The notes beneath the pieces were generated by a model. That model did no database searches. It was not told the origin of the DNA and worked only from the letters and a program-made list of their open reading frames with translations. A DNA stretch of 64,000 nt, taken from NCBI GenBank assembly GCA_004835665.1, contig RBKR01000021.1, positions 434,001 through 498,000 of the forward strand. The letters run 5' to 3'. The stretch is from Phoma sp. XZ068. Lineage: Eukaryota; Ascomycota; Dothideomycetes; Pleosporales; Didymellaceae. Positions 23,434 through 34,500 of the stretch are shown here, in pieces (positions within the stretch are counted from its first letter, which is position 1; every line of letters begins with the position of its first letter). The translations under genes were made by a program, and so were the position numbers.

Positions 23434-25554
23434 ATGAAAGAGAAGGAAAGCCAGCAGCATACATATGCCAGCCTAGCAGATGTAGAAAACATCCGTCTTC
23501 TCGTCCTCGAGCCCGCCACTGATACTAATGCGCCTCTACTCTTCTCGTTCCTTGAAGGTCACCTGGATGAGCTGGAAGGGCGGTATGAAGCCATCTCCTA
23601 CACCTGGGGCGAGCCCAACCTCGCCTTCGCGCTCTACCTGGGGGACGGCACACACGTCGCAATCACAGAAAATCTCGAGCGTGCGCTACGAAGATTTCGT
23701 AAAGCGGACGTGAAAAGGTTACTGTGGGCAGATGCTGCGTGTATCAATCAGGCTCATGGCGATGAAAAAGCGACCCAGATCCCATTGATGGTGCGCATCT
23801 TTCGCGGCGCGAGTAAAGTGCTGGTATGGCTTGGTCCTGGCGGAGAAGAGGAAGTGGGTATGCAGCTTGTGGAGCGGCTATCTCGACGGTGGCGCGAGCC
23901 TGTAGATGATGTGTTTGATGCGGAAGGGGATGGACGGCAGGTGAGAATCTGGCATCAAGAAGACGAACTGCAGAAGATTTTGGCGTTTCTGGCACTTCCT
24001 TGGTTTACGCGTCTTTGGGTCATTCAGGAGGTTGCGTTCAATCTGGAAGTTATCCTCGTTTGTGGTGGTTCAGAGCTCTCGTGGCTGAGGTTTACGAACA
24101 GCTTGTCTGTGCTACAGCAGCGATCTGACATTATGAATGTTAAAAGAGTCAAGTCTATCGTGTTGACGGCCGAGCTGTGGAAGTACCACTGCGGCTTGAA
24201 GGAGATTGAGAAAGAAGAGGACAGTCTAGGCATCGTGCAATTACTGCAAAAGTTCCATGACTACGGTTGCACGGACGGTCGGGACAAGATCTTTGCGCTG
24301 TACAGTATGGCAGACGATATTGTACCCACCAAATCCGGGCGCAGACTGGGCAAAGTTGTCCTGGATATTGACTATTCTCTAAGCGTACAGCAGACGTACG
24401 AGACTTTTGCAAGAGCTTGCGCAGACCGTGACAGTTTTGTGCAACAGGAATGGAACGCATACTATGCTCGAGGATGGTCTGAAAACCAAAAACCACCAAG
24501 AGTTTCCGACCACAAAGCGGGCATCATTACCTTTTCCCTCCTACGACAACACGTTCCTGTGCCGGCGACCTGGCCCTCGTGGGTGCCTGATTGGCGCACT
24601 CAGTCGCTGGAGCGGTACTTTGAGCGGACAGACACGTTTCGTTACCAAGAAGTGTCGTCCGAGAACGAGGTGCGTGTGTCAATATCATGTCTCTGGTGGG
24701 ATTCATCCAAGCAGATCCGCGATCTTCGTTCCTCAGCTGTCCCCGTTATCGACACATGCCACCTTGTCAAGGACAACTCTATTCCATCAATGGTTGAATT
24801 ATTCAAGTCATTGTACGGCCCGGCCTTCGAAAACGACAGATCCGTGTCACACGATCTTGTGAACCTTTTCGAGGTTTTCCTATCCTCACCGAGTCTCTTC
24901 GGTAACAACCATCTCATTCAGACCTTCAGGAAAGCTTGGGGTATACAGGAAGGTCTTATACTGGAACACACAGCTCAAAAGGCCGCGCAATACGTCGCAG
25001 AGGTGCTCGACCGCGTACACATTTTCACAGCCTCCATGGGCGAGCTGAAGTTCTTCGGCATGGGGAATCGCGCACTACAAGCTGGAGACATGTTGGCCTC
25101 CATCTTCTTCGAGCAGCACGGCTGCAACTGCTCTAACGGACAGGGGCTTATAAAGACCTGGGATGCGGAAGCCAGGAGCAGCCAATGCCTCCGCTTTCAA
25201 GAGGACGCCTCGGAGACGGGCGTTTCAGAAGACGACGGAACCGAGTGGAGCGGCTCACAGCAGAGCAACCCGTGGCAAACAGATGGCCGACTGTTCGTTC
25301 CAAAGAAGCAGTACCGCGAACCGCCTACGCTCAATGCAAACCACGAGTACGAAACACATCACATGAACGACTGCAACTCTCACGAGAGACACGAAGCTCT
25401 CATCCTCCGGCCTGTTGTTAGTCAGGACGGCAGCAGGAAGCATCGTCTGGTTGGTAGCGCTGGCGTCGTAGGCCCTTTCGTAGACGGCATACCAGTGCAC
25501 AACGGTACGAGTCCTGGATACCGCGCTTCTCATGTGGAACTTGTCCTTGTATGA
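23434..25554 (+). CDS. HET-domain (heterokaryon incompatibility) protein
   Basis: Single-exon gene of 706 residues. The HET domain covers about residues 45-220: YEAISYTWGEP (51-61), the ENLERALRRFR block, LLWADAACINQ (97-106) and VLVWLGPGGEE. These are the three hallmark segments of the family. HET proteins trigger growth arrest or cell death when genetically unlike hyphae fuse, or act in innate-like recognition. Most members have no assigned partner. The rest (TRLWVIQEVAFN, then DGRDKIFALYSMAD) is the usual extension, and the C-terminal 150 residues are unassigned. There is no NACHT, STAND or transmembrane module, so the recognition partner, if any, is unknown. It is convergent with the GGPP synthase gene. 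Confidence 0.93.
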   Translation: MKEKESQQHTYASLADVENIRLLVLEPATDTNAPLLFSFLEGHLDELEGRYEAISYTWGEPNLAFALYLGDGTHVAITENLERALRRFRKADVKRLLWADAACINQAHGDEKATQIPLMVRIFRGASKVLVWLGPGGEEEVGMQLVERLSRRWREPVDDVFDAEGDGRQVRIWHQEDELQKILAFLALPWFTRLWVIQEVAFNLEVILVCGGSELSWLRFTNSLSVLQQRSDIMNVKRVKSIVLTAELWKYHCGLKEIEKEEDSLGIVQLLQKFHDYGCTDGRDKIFALYSMADDIVPTKSGRRLGKVVLDIDYSLSVQQTYETFARACADRDSFVQQEWNAYYARGWSENQKPPRVSDHKAGIITFSLLRQHVPVPATWPSWVPDWRTQSLERYFERTDTFRYQEVSSENEVRVSISCLWWDSSKQIRDLRSSAVPVIDTCHLVKDNSIPSMVELFKSLYGPAFENDRSVSHDLVNLFEVFLSSPSLFGNNHLIQTFRKAWGIQEGLILEHTAQKAAQYVAEVLDRVHIFTASMGELKFFGMGNRALQAGDMLASIFFEQHGCNCSNGQGLIKTWDAEARSSQCLRFQEDASETGVSEDDGTEWSGSQQSNPWQTDGRLFVPKKQYREPPTLNANHEYETHHMNDCNSHERHEALILRPVVSQDGSRKHRLVGSAGVVGPFVDGIPVHNGTSPGYRASHVELVLV

Positions 25555-25819
25555 TCCTCTGCTTCTCATTATGCTGTGGTCTCTACGCGATATAATCTTG
25601 TAGCCACCGGGCTTTTTATGTGAAACTTGTTCCTCAAAGGTTTTCTGAAGATACGTAGCGGAGTAGGGCGCCATGGCCGGTGAATGGATTGTCACAACGG
25701 GAGTTGAGATAGTCCTAATAGAAACGTGACTTCGTGATCATTAGCCATGTGGCTATGCGATACTACAATACTACGCATTACTGCTCCCTCTCTTCCTCCC
25801 CATATATACCTACAAATCA

Positions 25820-27127
25820 TCATTTCAGTACCAATCTCCCCAACATAGTCCTCAGTGCGTCCGCACCCTGCGTCCCTTCCTCCCCCAACCCTGTTTCAAT
25901 TCCTTTGACAAGATCTTCAGTCTTCCCTCTCAACTCATCAATCACCTTCTTCGAGTAATCAAAGCTGCCCTTGCTCTCCATGTATCTCAGCGCGTAGCGC
26001 TTTACTTCCTCGTCTGTCGTCTTCTGCTTGAGTATGTTGATCAGGATCTGGTTGCTGGGGTCGGCGCGAATAGCGTGAATGACGGGAAACGAGAATTTGC
26101 CTTCGGTGAGGTCCTCGCAGAGTCCTTTGAGGGAGGAGTAGCCGGATGTGGGGGAGAGGTTGAGGTGGTCGTCGAGAATCTGGAAGAGCAGGCCGATTGT
26201 GGATACTAGGGGTGCGCAATCGCTGGGAGATTGTTAGTGTGGGATTTTGAGAGAGGTAATATTAGGGACGTACACTTGTACCGCGCTCTCGGCCTGCATG
26301 AGCTTGATCGCTAGTCTGAAAAGGCCGCCGGTCTTGTTGCCTACCATTTCCAGGTAGTCTGCTTCGCTGGGACATGTCAAGCTATCTCGCCAGTACAGGT
26401 CCATGCCTTGGCCTCTGTGCAGGTTCAACAGCTCTTCTGTGAAGATCTCAATCAGCTTGGGGTTGCCCATGAGCATCAGCTCCTGCAGCGCCTTGAAGTA
26501 TACGTAGTTGGCCGAGTTGATCGTTTGCGCAACACCAAAGATGCTGTTTGCGACAGGTATACCTCGTCGCAGTATGGAGCTATCTTCTACATCGTCGACT
26601 AGGAGAGACGCTGTGTGTAGCATGCCTACTACCCGCGTTATGACCTCGAGTCGCTCAGGAGGGACCTTCAGCCACAGGTTGAAAGCTGCTATGCATTGCG
26701 ACCGAATATCCTTGCCTGGGTGACCCCAGAGGTAATCATAAGGCCCAAGAAGTATGCGTTCCTTCTCTGCTGTCCATGCTGCACCGTTGCCGTATATGAG
26801 GTCTGCACCTAGGTTTTTCGTGTCGTTCGGCGGAGAAAGTGGAGTAGGATAGTTTGTGCTGACTTCTTCGAGATTCATAGGTTCGGATTGTGATTGCGAC
26901 CGCGATTGCGAGTGAGCGTGCGACTGTTGCTGCGTGCTGTTGAGAGGCTCAGTCGAAGCGTGGGAGGTTTTGCTCTTCTTGCTCTGGCTCATCCAATCGA
27001 TTTCTGAGAGCGGGCGCAATACGCTATGCCGTGGATTCGCAGGCTGACCGTTCGTGACCTGTCCGGTAGAGCTTGTACGGGGAGGTATGGCGTTTGGAGA
27101 GGCGAAGGGATGTGTTTCGGTGGACAT
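25820..27127 (-). CDS. BTS1: geranylgeranyl diphosphate synthase
   Basis: Two exons on the minus strand, 27127-26274 and 26222-25820, separated by a 51-nt intron (GTACGTCCC...CAATCTCCCAG), giving 418 residues. It is a trans-isoprenyl diphosphate synthase making GGPP for protein prenylation, carotenoids and diterpenes. The first Asp-rich motif DDVED is at residues 178-182, with the following SSILRRG. The second lies in FQILDDHLN (298-306) and reads DDHLN, a fungal GGPPS-style variant lacking the final Asp. LLGPYDYLWGHPGKDIRS and YLEMVGNKTGGLFRLA are also typical. The first 105 residues are Ser/Gln-rich and disordered. No terpene cyclase or other cluster enzyme adjoins it, so it looks like the housekeeping enzyme. 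The yeast symbol is given by homology. Confidence 0.92.
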
Positions 27128-28060
27128 GATTCGTGCTGGTGGGGATTATGTACAGACGCGGGTAATGCTGATGTAGGTGCCTAGAGTGTCGAACGCCGAG
27201 GGCGATGCGGGGCGAAGTACAGCAGAAGAGATCGATGACAGGCTACATGCAGCTCTTGACGCGTCCAAGTCTCACTGCGCGCTGTGCGCTGGGGCCGTAA
27301 GGGCGGAATGCACGGGCGCGGAGGCGTGTTGTTGAGATGAAGAGCTCGTAAAGCTGCTCGTAAAGCTCTTAAGCTCCGCGAAGAGGTACGCACATTGAAT
27401 GTTACGAGAGGGAAAGGACAGGTTGCAATAAAGCAATGTAAGCAAGATGTCACTTGAAGGCATCAGCTGGGCGAATATGATTCTAAGCACAGTCACAGCA
27501 GAAACTGCGGGCAATGCGCGCGTGGTTCAAATCGCAGCTTGAACATGACGCAGTCTTCGGCAGCTGTGGGCCGATCTGTGGCTGACAGCTCTTTCACATG
27601 ATGGCGGGGTCTGCCCAATCCTAACCGCCAAGTGCAATCAACAAATAATTACGTCAACATCCATCTGGTAAAGCGTGACAACGGCAATAGGTTTATGTCG
27701 ATTGGGTTTGGCCAAAAGCAAAACGCAGCTTGCCGCAGTATCGAAGGCTCAAAAGAATATTACTGCATTGGTTGGTTGTTACGTCAACTATGCTGGCATA
27801 TTGAATAGTACATGCTAAAGGAATCGCTAAATGCCAAATATATCGTGATCTCTGTGCGAAAATATTGGCATACTGGAAAAGTCTATAAGCTGGACAGCCA
27901 TGATCTCAAAGCCGATATTGGTGAACTCCAAAATGAATCATCTGTAACAGAACCGTGCGACCTGGGCGACGCTGGTAATTGACACCCACCACATTGACAC
28001 CCATGTGGCGGAGTTTGCGAACCATTTCCCTACGAAAGCTCAGTCGATTATGGTTGACGC
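27128..28060. other. intergenic, promoter side of GGPP synthase
   Basis: No gene is seen. The segment nearer 28060 is more AT-rich. A B-box-like GGTTCAAATC at about 27523 has no tRNA arms around it. Confidence 0.5.
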
Positions 28061-29066
28061 TCAGGACTTGTCGCTGACCTTCGAAATCTTCCTCCTCTTT
28101 ACCGACTTGGCCATGACACGTTTCTGTTGTAGCTCGAGGTTCCGGCTTAACTCGTCGTTGAACATATTGCGCCTCTGTGCGTCTGTTGTGCCTTGAGGGT
28201 TGTAGTAGTTTTGTCCCAAGCTCTCATCAGCCACTTCTAGAATGTCAATAGCCGCATCGAACTTGCCCTTCGCGTGACCAACGGCTTCAAGCCACGGAAA
28301 TGCATCTCGGTAGATCTGCTGGGCGGCATTCTTAGGCTGACGATACCAACCGATGCTGGTGTCAATGTAAAGCTTCTCCAAATTGGTGGCCCAAATAAGG
28401 ACAGCGAAGCAGGCATTGTTGTACGCTTTCGTCGTACGGCCATAACCCCAACCCTTGAGGCGCATGATCTTGAGGTGCGAAGCGCTACCAGGGCCAAGGT
28501 TGATCATGAAAGCGTAAAGGGCAATAGTGTCGGCAAAGACCAGTTCGTTGCCGTACAAGATATCGCAACCCTCCTGGTATATTTGCTTATTGACTGCAAG
28601 AAGCGAAGGAACCAGGGCAGTAGGACGTTCGTCTGCATCATCGTTGATCTTATTCGATTGATAGTACGACCTGTGGGAGACTGAACCGAATGTCTTATTC
28701 GAGACGCGCTGAACACAGCGACGCTTGTTGCGCTGAACTGCAACAAACTTGATGCCAGATGGATCCGTAAGCGCATAGGTGTAGATCATGTTACGAATCT
28801 CTGCTGGCAGCTGGAGAAAGGGAAATATTTTCTGCTTCGGAAGAGGTCTGGACGCCGCAGTCTTGCGTTGCTTCTGAAGTCTGGTTAGTATCGCAGGTGT
28901 GCCTGAAGAGCAGCCGGCGAACCTTGGGTTGCACAACTTCTTCTTCCCATTCAGCATCGGTCTCATCGACGTCCATCTCTTCCATGCGATAATTGACCTG
29001 CGTTCGTTTGCGCTTGGAGTAACGTCCAGACGCAAAAGTCGTCGGTGGGAGCGATGTTTGAGACAT
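28061..29066 (-). CDS. uncharacterised LPAEIRNMIY-motif protein
   Basis: Two exons on the minus strand, 29066-28923 and 28873-28061, giving 318 residues. I infer a 49-nt intron starting GTTCGC and ending ACTAACCAGACTTCAG, because the two frames join only if the second AG after the branch site is used. Exon 1 encodes a basic/acidic N-terminus (SKRKRTQVNYRMEEMDVDE). Exon 2 opens with FPFLQLPAEIRNMIYTYAL, the F-box-like signature of a very large family of fungal proteins of unknown role. LLAVNKQIYQEGCDILYGNE, the usual second motif, follows. The C-terminus is basic (KRVMAKSVKRRKISK) and may be a nuclear signal. Function is not known; a ubiquitin-ligase adaptor is one guess from the motif. Confidence 0.82.
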
Positions 29067-29518
29067 GCTGAGCTGGATGTATGCAATTGACAGTTCGCTG
29101 AAGTTTCCAGGCAGATAGAGATTTGAAGGAGAATGAAATGCGTGTGATACAAAAGAAACACGAAACACACGCGCTCTCAGGCGACTTTAATAGAAAGTTG
29201 AGTGAATAGTAACGATCAGCTGCTTTCCGAATCGGGTGTTAGCGTAGGCTGCAACTGGGGCGAGCAAGGGTTAGTAAGGCATCAATTCGACGGCGCCTTA
29301 CGTCGAAATAAATTGGCAGTCCACTGGACAATGGAGAATCCTTATTAGGGTCGCGTTCATGCAACAAGCGTTGACGATGCTTTAGTTGAGCGCGGCGAGT
29401 GAAGCGTAAGAGCGATCGAAGACGCATCTCGAGGTCATGACTGCTTAGTAACCGGATGCACTAACCGTATCTGGTAGCGCAAAATGAAGGGCTGCACTTA
29501 CCCCAAACCAACAACAAG
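29067..29518. promoter_or_regulatory. divergent promoter between the LPAEIR gene and DPH7
   Basis: About 450 bases separate the two start codons of oppositely directed genes. No recognisable factor site was identified. Confidence 0.45.
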
Positions 29519-30751
29519 ATGGCATCGATCGATTCATTGTTGACTCTCACACTCGATCTGCCGCCGAGCTGTATCGAGTTCTGGCCTCGCGACTCGCAGT
29601 ACGCTGTAGTTGGCACCTACAACCTTGAAAAGGAAGACGGGCAGGGATTGTCAGATCCTGCACAACATGAGGGGCAAAAGAAGAACCAACAGCGCAATGG
29701 AAGCCTGATATTGGTTCGTGTCGAGGGCGATAGCGTGTAAGTACTTCTACCCGTGATTGTGTCAGTGTCAGTTTCGAACGTGTAAGGCTAACGTTCTTTC
29801 AGAACAATCGTTCAGACACTTGCAACACCATCTGCCATTTTGGATGTACATTTCCTTCCACAGGAGGGTGCAGATTCCATATTCGGAGTTGCAACATCCA
29901 CAGGATCTATCGGAGTCTACCAGCTGGATCGAGAATCCGCTGATAGCGTTCCCGAAATTGTCCTCCTTCAAACCATTCAGTACTTCCCAGAAAACGAGCT
30001 AATTACCGCTTTCTCATGGCATCCCGAGCAGTCCGCTGTTGGCATGACCCTCTCAACCGGAAAAGTTTGCCTCGGTAAAGTGGACTTGGAGAATCCATCG
30101 CACATGGACGTTGGCCTTCACGAACTCGAAGCGTGGACCCTTGCTTTCCTGCCAGATGGAACAGGCATTTACTCCGGAGGTGACGACAGCGCCTTGAAAT
30201 ATATGGAGCTACCGCGCGATCATCCGGACAGTAAAGAGGAGATTGCTGGAGCAAATTATGCCCCTTCATGGATCATGTCTTGGTCCGACAAAAAGGCTCA
30301 CAGCGCTGGTGTCACCGCGATTCTACCGCTCCACTCCGATAGTGCAAGTAGTTGGATAGTCACTGGCAGCTACGACGATCACATTCGCCTCATCCATGCT
30401 CCTACCGTTGGCCGCCGGCAAGTGCACGCCGAGATGGACCTTGGAGGTGGAGTGTGGCGCCTTAAGGTTTTGGACAAGAAGCTGGCTCCTCAAGTCGCAG
30501 CCAACTCGAGTGAAGCAACACAGCCACCTGAGGAAGTATTGCTTCTTGTCAGCTGCATGCATGCTGGTGCGCGTATTGTCAAACTTGTTCGAAACGGCGA
30601 TGATTGGACATTTGAGGTTCTAGCCAAGTTCGAGGAGCATAAGAGCATGAACTATGGAAGCGATTCGCAGGTTGAGCTGAACGCGAAGGGGCAGCGGACG
30701 TTCATATCCACCAGCTTCTACGATCGACTGCTATGTCTGTGGAGATATTAA
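29519..30751 (+). CDS. DPH7: diphthine methyltransferase-type WD40 protein
   Basis: Two exons, 29519-29736 and 29803-30751, with a 66-nt intron (GTAAGTACTT...GGCTAACGTTCTTTCAG), giving 388 residues. Dph7 removes the methyl ester from methylated diphthine on elongation factor 2, the step before final amidation to diphthamide, in the cytosol. The C-terminal signature is very characteristic: DLGGGVWRLKV, then SCMHAGARIV, FEEHKSMNYGSD and ISTSFYDRLLCLWRY. Earlier blades include YSGGDDSALKYME and IVTGSYDDHIRL. The spliced N-terminus (LDLPPSCIEFWP) also fits. Length is normal. The start ACAAGATGGC is adequate. Confidence 0.92.
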
Positions 30752-32072
30752 AGAAAAGGCAAAGTAGAAAGAACGTTGAATGCTAAGTGTATGTATTTAT
30801 GTTATACTCCTGAGTAATTCTTGAAGCGTACCATTCTTTCCTTAGAAAAATTCTCTATGCTAGTTCATGCTGACTCATGTTCGGCACAATCGTTGAAGAA
30901 GTAAGACAATTGCGAGATTTGCATCCTCTACTGAGATTCGATTCTCTGCTCATATAATCTGTTCATGAATTTCCAAGCCACATTACAATAGTGTCTTTAT
31001 TTTCGACATGTAAAATTGTGGAGAAGTCTATATTCGGTACGAGCAGTCGTGTATACACATCAATATAGGCCTGAACAATCCATAGACTCTCTATTATGAT
31101 GATGATACTTAGAATCGCATGCTCTTTGGTGGCCAATAGGTGGTACAGCAGCTGACAGGTTAGGGATTGCTCAGAGCGCAGAGCCTGTATGTATGATTAG
31201 TACAGACTGCGGTGTGCAAAGGATCCCTTAAACGTCAAATTCCCGGCTAGTTTAGCGGCCGGCGCTAATGCAAGGTACCCGCGGTGATCTCGTGAAGTGC
31301 TCTGTACGCACGAGCATGGTCTTGCTGTGCAAGGCCGACTTATGAGCCGTTGTAGATTGAGATCGATGTGACTTGGACGGTGCGCGATCTTTCGGTCTTA
31401 TCTGTGTAGATCTCAAGGCTAGACGCCTGCTGGTCGGGTCAAACCCGATACGTGCAAGCAGTTGCACAGGCCGCTCGTATGTTCGGGTGGACATAGATAA
31501 ATCTAATTGAGAGGTGATTGAATGCAGCAGAAAGCTCTCTCATTTTACATAGGGTCGACGAAATCCACTATGTCATCGTCTTGGGGCGGTTGCAGGCAAA
31601 GTTCCAATAGGCTGTTGTCCTTTCCGTTCCAGCGAGGGCTCGTACTATTTAAATTCAATGTTTGTAGAACTACTGCAAGTAGTGTTGACATTCTACCGAA
31701 TTGAGGGTTCGATTTGTGGACAATGGTTGGACTGAACCAAATTTAGTCAACGCTCTGCATTCAACGGCAACCTACTTTGAATGCGCCAAACAGGGCAGCG
31801 CTTACACAGCAGCGCACTTGAGACGCAATATTAACGTGTCAAAGTATCCACGAAACGTGCTCAGTGTTGTGAGTGAAGTGAATGGCCGGCACGTGAACAT
31901 TGGGGTGGGGCAGCCGTAGCGCCAATCTCATGCAAGGGGTACGAAACCCCGGCAAATGTCCGTCATCCTGTGACGCACCCTCCACTCGACACTTTTGCTG
32001 GTTCTTCAACACCGACTCTCGATAGCCTGAGGCGTATAGCAGCTATCAAAGTAGAGCTAAAGAGGTTGAGAT
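30752..32072. other. intergenic, no gene seen
   Basis: The left part is AT-rich and looks like 3' flank. Short frames around 31.3-31.9 kb lack motifs. No RNA gene or repeat was found. Confidence 0.5.
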
Positions 32073-32910
32073 ATGTCAGTCGAGATCCAGCCGCACTCGG
32101 AGCATGCACCATCGACACGGACTGGCCAATCTGCCAGCACGATACACAGCTGCCCAACATGTGGCACAGCTGTTACTGTTGACCTGACAGGCGCGGAAGA
32201 GGCTAAGAGAACTATCAGAGAGCTCCAGGCGCAAATGGAGGTGCTCAGGGGAAAGGCCGCAGCTGCAGGTATGTTTGTGAAGTTTTACCATCCTTTCAAG
32301 CTCTGCCACAGCTATGCTTACACGCCATGTAGTGGACAAGTGCGCCGACTACGAAGATCAAATCCGCAGCCTGAAGATGGTTACGCCTAGCAACAATAAG
32401 CTAGCACGCAACAACACATCGGACTTAGTCGATAACCCATCCTCGGAGGGTCGTCCGTCGACAGCAGCCTCAGCTCACGCTAGGACGCAATCCCGCTTCT
32501 CGTTCCTCACTGGCAGATTAGCCTCGCCTGTAAACTCGACGAACGCACCGCCGCTGCCTGCTCAAGCGCCCAAAGCGTTGGCAGACTCCGATCTACTTCA
32601 CGAGCTCGAACGCGAGCGTGCACTTCGAGCAAAGGCGGAGGACAGGGTGCGCACGGTTGACTCAGAGATTGAAGAGCTCAGTGTCACTCTGTTCTCTCAG
32701 GCCAACGAAATGGTGGCTGAGGAGCGTAGAGCAAGGGCAAAGCTTGAAGAGCGGATAGAGCTGCTTGAGAAGAAAGACAAGGACAAGATGGGCCGGCTAG
32801 ATCGTCTGGAGAAAGCAGTCAGCAGGCTTGACCGTGTCAAGGCCCTGCTTAGCAAGGACGACACAACGGACTCTGCGAATGCAAACATTACCACATCGCC
32901 GAGACGATGA
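32073..32910 (+). CDS. SEC2: short Sec2-domain (Rab GEF) coiled-coil protein
   Basis: Two exons, 32073-32268 and 32333-32910, with a 64-nt intron (GTATGTTTG...CACGCCATGTAG), giving 257 residues. Sec2 proteins load GTP on the Rab Sec4 through a long parallel coiled coil and so drive secretory vesicles to growth sites. Residues about 168-240 carry the Sec2 core: IEELSVTLFSQANEMVAEER, then KLEERIELLEKKDKDKMGRL and KAVSRLDRVKALL. The N-terminus has a lone CPTCG and a first coiled coil (EEAKRTIRELQAQMEVLRGK). Yeast Sec2 is about three times longer; the C-terminal effector region is absent here, so only the exchange module remains. The subfamily name is by homology. Confidence 0.85.
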
Positions 32911-33296
32911 GACATTGCCAGAACGACTATCGCATAGCGCGCAGCAAGACGACCGACTGCTGGACAGATTACGGTTTTCCCATACGCGCTCTTCATTGTT
33001 TGTTGAATCGTCTTCGCGTTTTCCCGCGACATCCTTCAGAGATACCCCACACGTAATTGGTTTTGAGCGTTTAGCATTGTCACAGGCGTATTGTCCTTTT
33101 CTGTACTGGTCGTATGTGTGGGCAGCTTGAGAGTGGAGACAGATCACCGATTGCATACTACAAGCACTTTGCCCTGGAGTACCTCAACAAAGTGTACATC
33201 GCACCACAAAAAAAAAACGCTGGATTTGGTTGTAACACAACAAACCTAGGGACAGAGTGTCGTACCTTCTCTATCAGGAGACAAGAACTCAAGCGT
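32911..33296. other. 3' spacer between convergent genes
   Basis: About 390 bases lie between facing stop codons and include an A-rich run near 33205-33218. Nothing else is visible. Confidence 0.45.
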
Positions 33297-34500
33297 CTAC
33301 CCACCGATCTTCCCATACGTGCTATACGTCCTGTTAGGTGGCTGTGGCCCCTCACTGCGCTCTGCGCTAGTTACTTCGTGTACCACTGTTTTTACGATTC
33401 CATTGTCGACCTTCCCAGGAAGCATGTCCTTTTCGCTGTCAGCGTCGTCTGCTGCGGTCGATCGGCCCATCGGTCTACTGTAACGGTTGCTGACGTTATA
33501 AAGTGGTATGCTTCTCGGCGTCTTTGATTTTGCCGTGAAGGTGGACGGTAAGATACGGCGGAACATCTTATCAAAGACCTTTCGCAGAGGTGGCAAACAT
33601 GCGATCAAGATACCGACCGAGAGCTCTGTCGCACTCCATATCGTTAAGTTTACGCCATCCCATGTTGGGTCTCTTGTCTTCCTCAAGGCGCTCAGCTCGA
33701 TGGTCTTGAAGATTGAACACAGTGTGGCTCTGCAGCAAAGGTCAGCTTGTTATCCCAATAATGAACCCGAAACTTACATTAAACCCAGCATGAAGACGAT
33801 TCTCAGGCCCCACTGTGTCCGCTTTGCCAGCTGAATGGTTGAGAGGTACAATATCGGTGCCACAACATATACGATATCCGTAATGATGTTACTGACACCT
33901 TGCGCATACGTCAGCACAACATGTCCCTTGTACCAGCAGTACCCTTTCACTGCGCGGTTCCAGTTCGCTTCGAAAGGCACACAGTTCAACAACCCTATGC
34001 ATGGCAGGGTGAAGTTGAAGACCGTGACCATCAGAATCGAGGCCCATACGATGATTGTGTAGACCTTGGAGAACTTCAGTGCGAGCAGGTACGCGCAGAT
34101 TGACCACTTGAGCACGGCCACTGCCATCAAGTTGATCACTTGTCCGACCCAGAGGTAATAGCTGTATCCTGTAATGTCGCCAGGCTTTATGATCGAAGGA
34201 TCTAGAATATGTCGACCCAGAGCGAAGTCGGTGCTCTTGAAACGAAGGCCCATCGTCACTACGTTCAAGATCTACATGCGCAATCAGTACCGCCCCTCAG
34301 TAGTACTGCCCTTCGGTTGTGGACATCAGACTTACACCTGCCACAATCAAAAGGTAGTCGCACAATAATAGTTTTCGCTTATTCTGGATCGCATAAACGA
34401 CCCTCCATATCAGCACCAATGTGCTCAGGATCCCAATACTGATGGTCGATCCGAGGATTTCGTGCCTGCGATCCGGCCATTCTTGCTGCGAATCCGCCAT
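33297..34500 (-). CDS. fungal rhodopsin-like seven-helix membrane protein
   Basis: Three exons on the minus strand, 34500-34336, 34271-33778 and 33729-33297, giving 363 residues. Introns are 64 and 48 nt. It belongs to the large fungal family of integral membrane proteins with a rhodopsin-like domain, akin to the Pth11-type regions. Segments visible in order: ILGSTISIGILSTLVLIWRV, LLLCDYLLIVAGILNVVTMG, YYLWVGQVINLMAVAVLKWS, YTIIVWASILMVTVFNFTLP, then the loop CVPFEANWNRAVKGYCWYK with its typical Cys pair, ITDIVYVVAPILYLSTIQL, and a last helix in TIWSATELSVGILIACLPPL. The tail is cytoplasmic and Ser/Arg-rich. No CFEM domain precedes it. Ligand and function are unknown; some relatives sense surface cues in plant pathogens. 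Confidence 0.9.

Noticed and set aside
23434..27127. HET gene plus GGPP synthase as part of a diterpene cluster
   Set aside because: No cyclase, prenyltransferase, cluster regulator or clustered P450 is adjacent; the nearest P450 is 26 kb away.
27515..27545. tRNA B-box-like sequence GGTTCAAATC
   Set aside because: No A-box at the right distance and no acceptor or anticodon stem can be drawn.
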